Positions 5,826-6,856 of a stretch of DNA of 6,856 nt are shown here, one piece after another (within the stretch, counting starts at the first letter, position 1; each line of letters begins with the position of its first letter). Below the pieces are notes generated by a model. That model saw only the letters and a list, made by a program, of their open reading frames with translations, did not search any database and was not told where the DNA came from. A program made the position numbers and the translations under genes. Source of the stretch: Micavibrio sp. UBA2705 (lineage in GTDB: Bacteria; Pseudomonadota; Alphaproteobacteria; Micavibrionales; Micavibrionaceae); contig DELD01000002.1 in the NCBI GenBank assembly GCA_002354205.1, positions 81,562 to 88,417 on the forward strand, given 5' to 3'.

Positions 5826-6856
5826 ATTTATCACGCACTTCAGATGCTCTACCCAGCATCGCGTCAACAGCTTGCCCTGCAGAAGCACGCACAGGATCTA
5901 AGTTCAACCTAGCATATATTGCTGTAGATTGCGGACTTTTATGGCCGAGAGACTTACCAATAACAAAGCTATTCGCGCCAAGCGCAGCTTGCCAACTGCC
6001 AAAAGTACGGCGTAAATCATGTATTCTAAAGTCTTCAAGCCCCGACCTTTCTAAAAGCCTATTCCAAGCTTTTTTAGGGTCATTGAGGTGACCACACTTA
6101 CCGGTTCCTTCAAAAACCCACTGACTTTGACTCGCAGATTTTCTTCTTTTTAGAATTTCCATCACAGGGGCAACCAAAGGAATAGTCAAAGGGTCACCAT
6201 TCTTTGTATCTGGTATGCGCCACGTATCTTGAGCAAAACAAATTTGTTCCCAACGCATTTGTAAGGCATTTGATTTACGAACACCTGTTAATAGCAGAAT
6301 TTTAAAAAAGTCTTTTGCCGCATCATTTTCCTCTTGGTCTAGTGCCGATAAAAACTTCGGCATTTCTTCAGAGCTTAAAAACCTATCTCGTGACTTTTCC
6401 TTATACTTTTTAATGCCTGTTGCAGGATTATCACCTTGCCACCCCCACTCTATAGCCTTATTAAAGATCCCCCTGATCCTTTCAAGAATTCTATTGGCTT
6501 GATATATCCCACTTTCTTTCCCTAGCTTCCCATGCAGCTTCGCCACATCGTTCTTTGTAATAGAGGATATTTTTCGCGTAAACCAGTGTGATAGGTGCTT
6601 ATTCACTTCGCGTTCGTCATAGACCCAAGACTTCTTATGAACCTTGCTGTATCGCTCCATATACTCATCAAACAACTGCTTAAATGTATACTCATCACGC
6701 ACGCGGCGTTTTTCTACATTTGGGTTCACACCACCTGCAATTAGACCTTTATTTTTCTGCGCTGATTTTCTGGCGTTTTCAACTGACAAATCAGGGAATG
6801 GCCCTAGTTTTATTCGCTCTGGCCTCCCATCAATTTTTCGATACAAATAGAAAGTC
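5824..6856 (-). CDS. Tyrosine recombinase / integrase (P4 type, DUF4102), N-terminus outside window
   Basis: The frame stays open to the right edge (TFYLYRKIDGRPERIKLG and onward). The TTG at 6844-6846 is therefore an internal leucine, and roughly 40-60 residues, judging from family length, are missing. Numbering from that TTG codon, residues 1-45 are the end of the DUF4102 arm-binding domain, about 55-135 the SAM-like core-binding domain and 155-325 the catalytic domain. All catalytic residues are present: R190 (TGVR), K215, H276 and R279 (HDLRR), H302 (LGHKS) and nucleophile Y311 (AIYARL). The enzyme should integrate and excise the element at a specific site. In this family the attachment site, often a tRNA gene, usually lies just upstream of the integrase start, here beyond base 6856. 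Confidence 0.95.
   Translation of the reverse strand, partial: TFYLYRKIDGRPERIKLGPFPDLSVENARKSAQKNKGLIAGGVNPNVEKRRVRDEYTFKQLFDEYMERYSKVHKKSWVYDEREVNKHLSHWFTRKISSITKNDVAKLHGKLGKESGIYQANRILERIRGIFNKAIEWGWQGDNPATGIKKYKEKSRDRFLSSEEMPKFLSALDQEENDAAKDFFKILLLTGVRKSNALQMRWEQICFAQDTWRIPDTKNGDPLTIPLVAPVMEILKRRKSASQSQWVFEGTGKCGHLNDPKKAWNRLLERSGLEDFRIHDLRRTFGSWQAALGANSFVIGKSLGHKSPQSTAIYARLNLDPVRASAGQAVDAMLGRASEVRDK

Noticed and set aside
6644..6850. Short + strand ORF opposite the integrase, and TTG 6846 as the integrase start
   Set aside because: The integrase frame stays open and conserved to the window edge, so TTG is an internal leucine and the opposite-strand ORF is a shadow.

Overview
The window looks like one end of an integrative mobile element in an AT-rich proteobacterium, probably a gammaproteobacterium. 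This rests on the P4-type integrase with a DUF4102-style N-terminus and the AlpA-like regulator; no species-level marker is visible. There is no rRNA, tRNA, CRISPR array or IS transposase. Both outer genes (the DUF262 gene on the left and the integrase on the right) run off the window.

Left part (1-2890, + strand): a two-gene operon that looks like anti-phage cargo. The first gene is a DUF262 (GmrS/SspE-like) protein, 5'-truncated by the window, with an intact DGQQR motif but no recognisable DUF1524/HNH nuclease domain. Overlapping its end is a protein with a Schlafen AlbA_2 domain, a COG2865-type HATPase_c_4 domain and a C-terminal tail. A defence role is inferred from the families; the pairing itself is the interesting part.

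Middle (2891-3709): a 139-bp AT-rich gap where the strand switches, then a small helix-turn-helix protein on the - strand. The roughly 240 bp upstream of that gene, together with its first codons, are packed with CTATAG and one-base variants, often spaced 12-15 bp start to start. This looks like an operator, iteron or centromere-like array, and the adjacent HTH protein is the obvious candidate ligand.

Right part (3710-6856, - strand): integrase (incomplete at its N-terminus), an unrecognised 275-aa protein, an AlpA/excisionase-like protein and a replication initiator, read in that order. The initiator has an N-terminal winged helix and a C-terminal DnaA domain-I-like module. Between them its own coding sequence carries four imperfect-palindrome iterons with a 24/24/27-bp period, followed in the reading direction by a purine-rich, 80% A+T tract (pyrimidine-rich on the + strand). 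This is the architecture of the lambda O gene with its internal origin, so the replication origin probably lies at about 4201-4348. Integrase, alpA, initiator and internal origin plus defence cargo is the layout of phage satellites (PICI- or P4-like) or related genomic islands. No capsid, packaging or conjugation genes are visible to decide between these.
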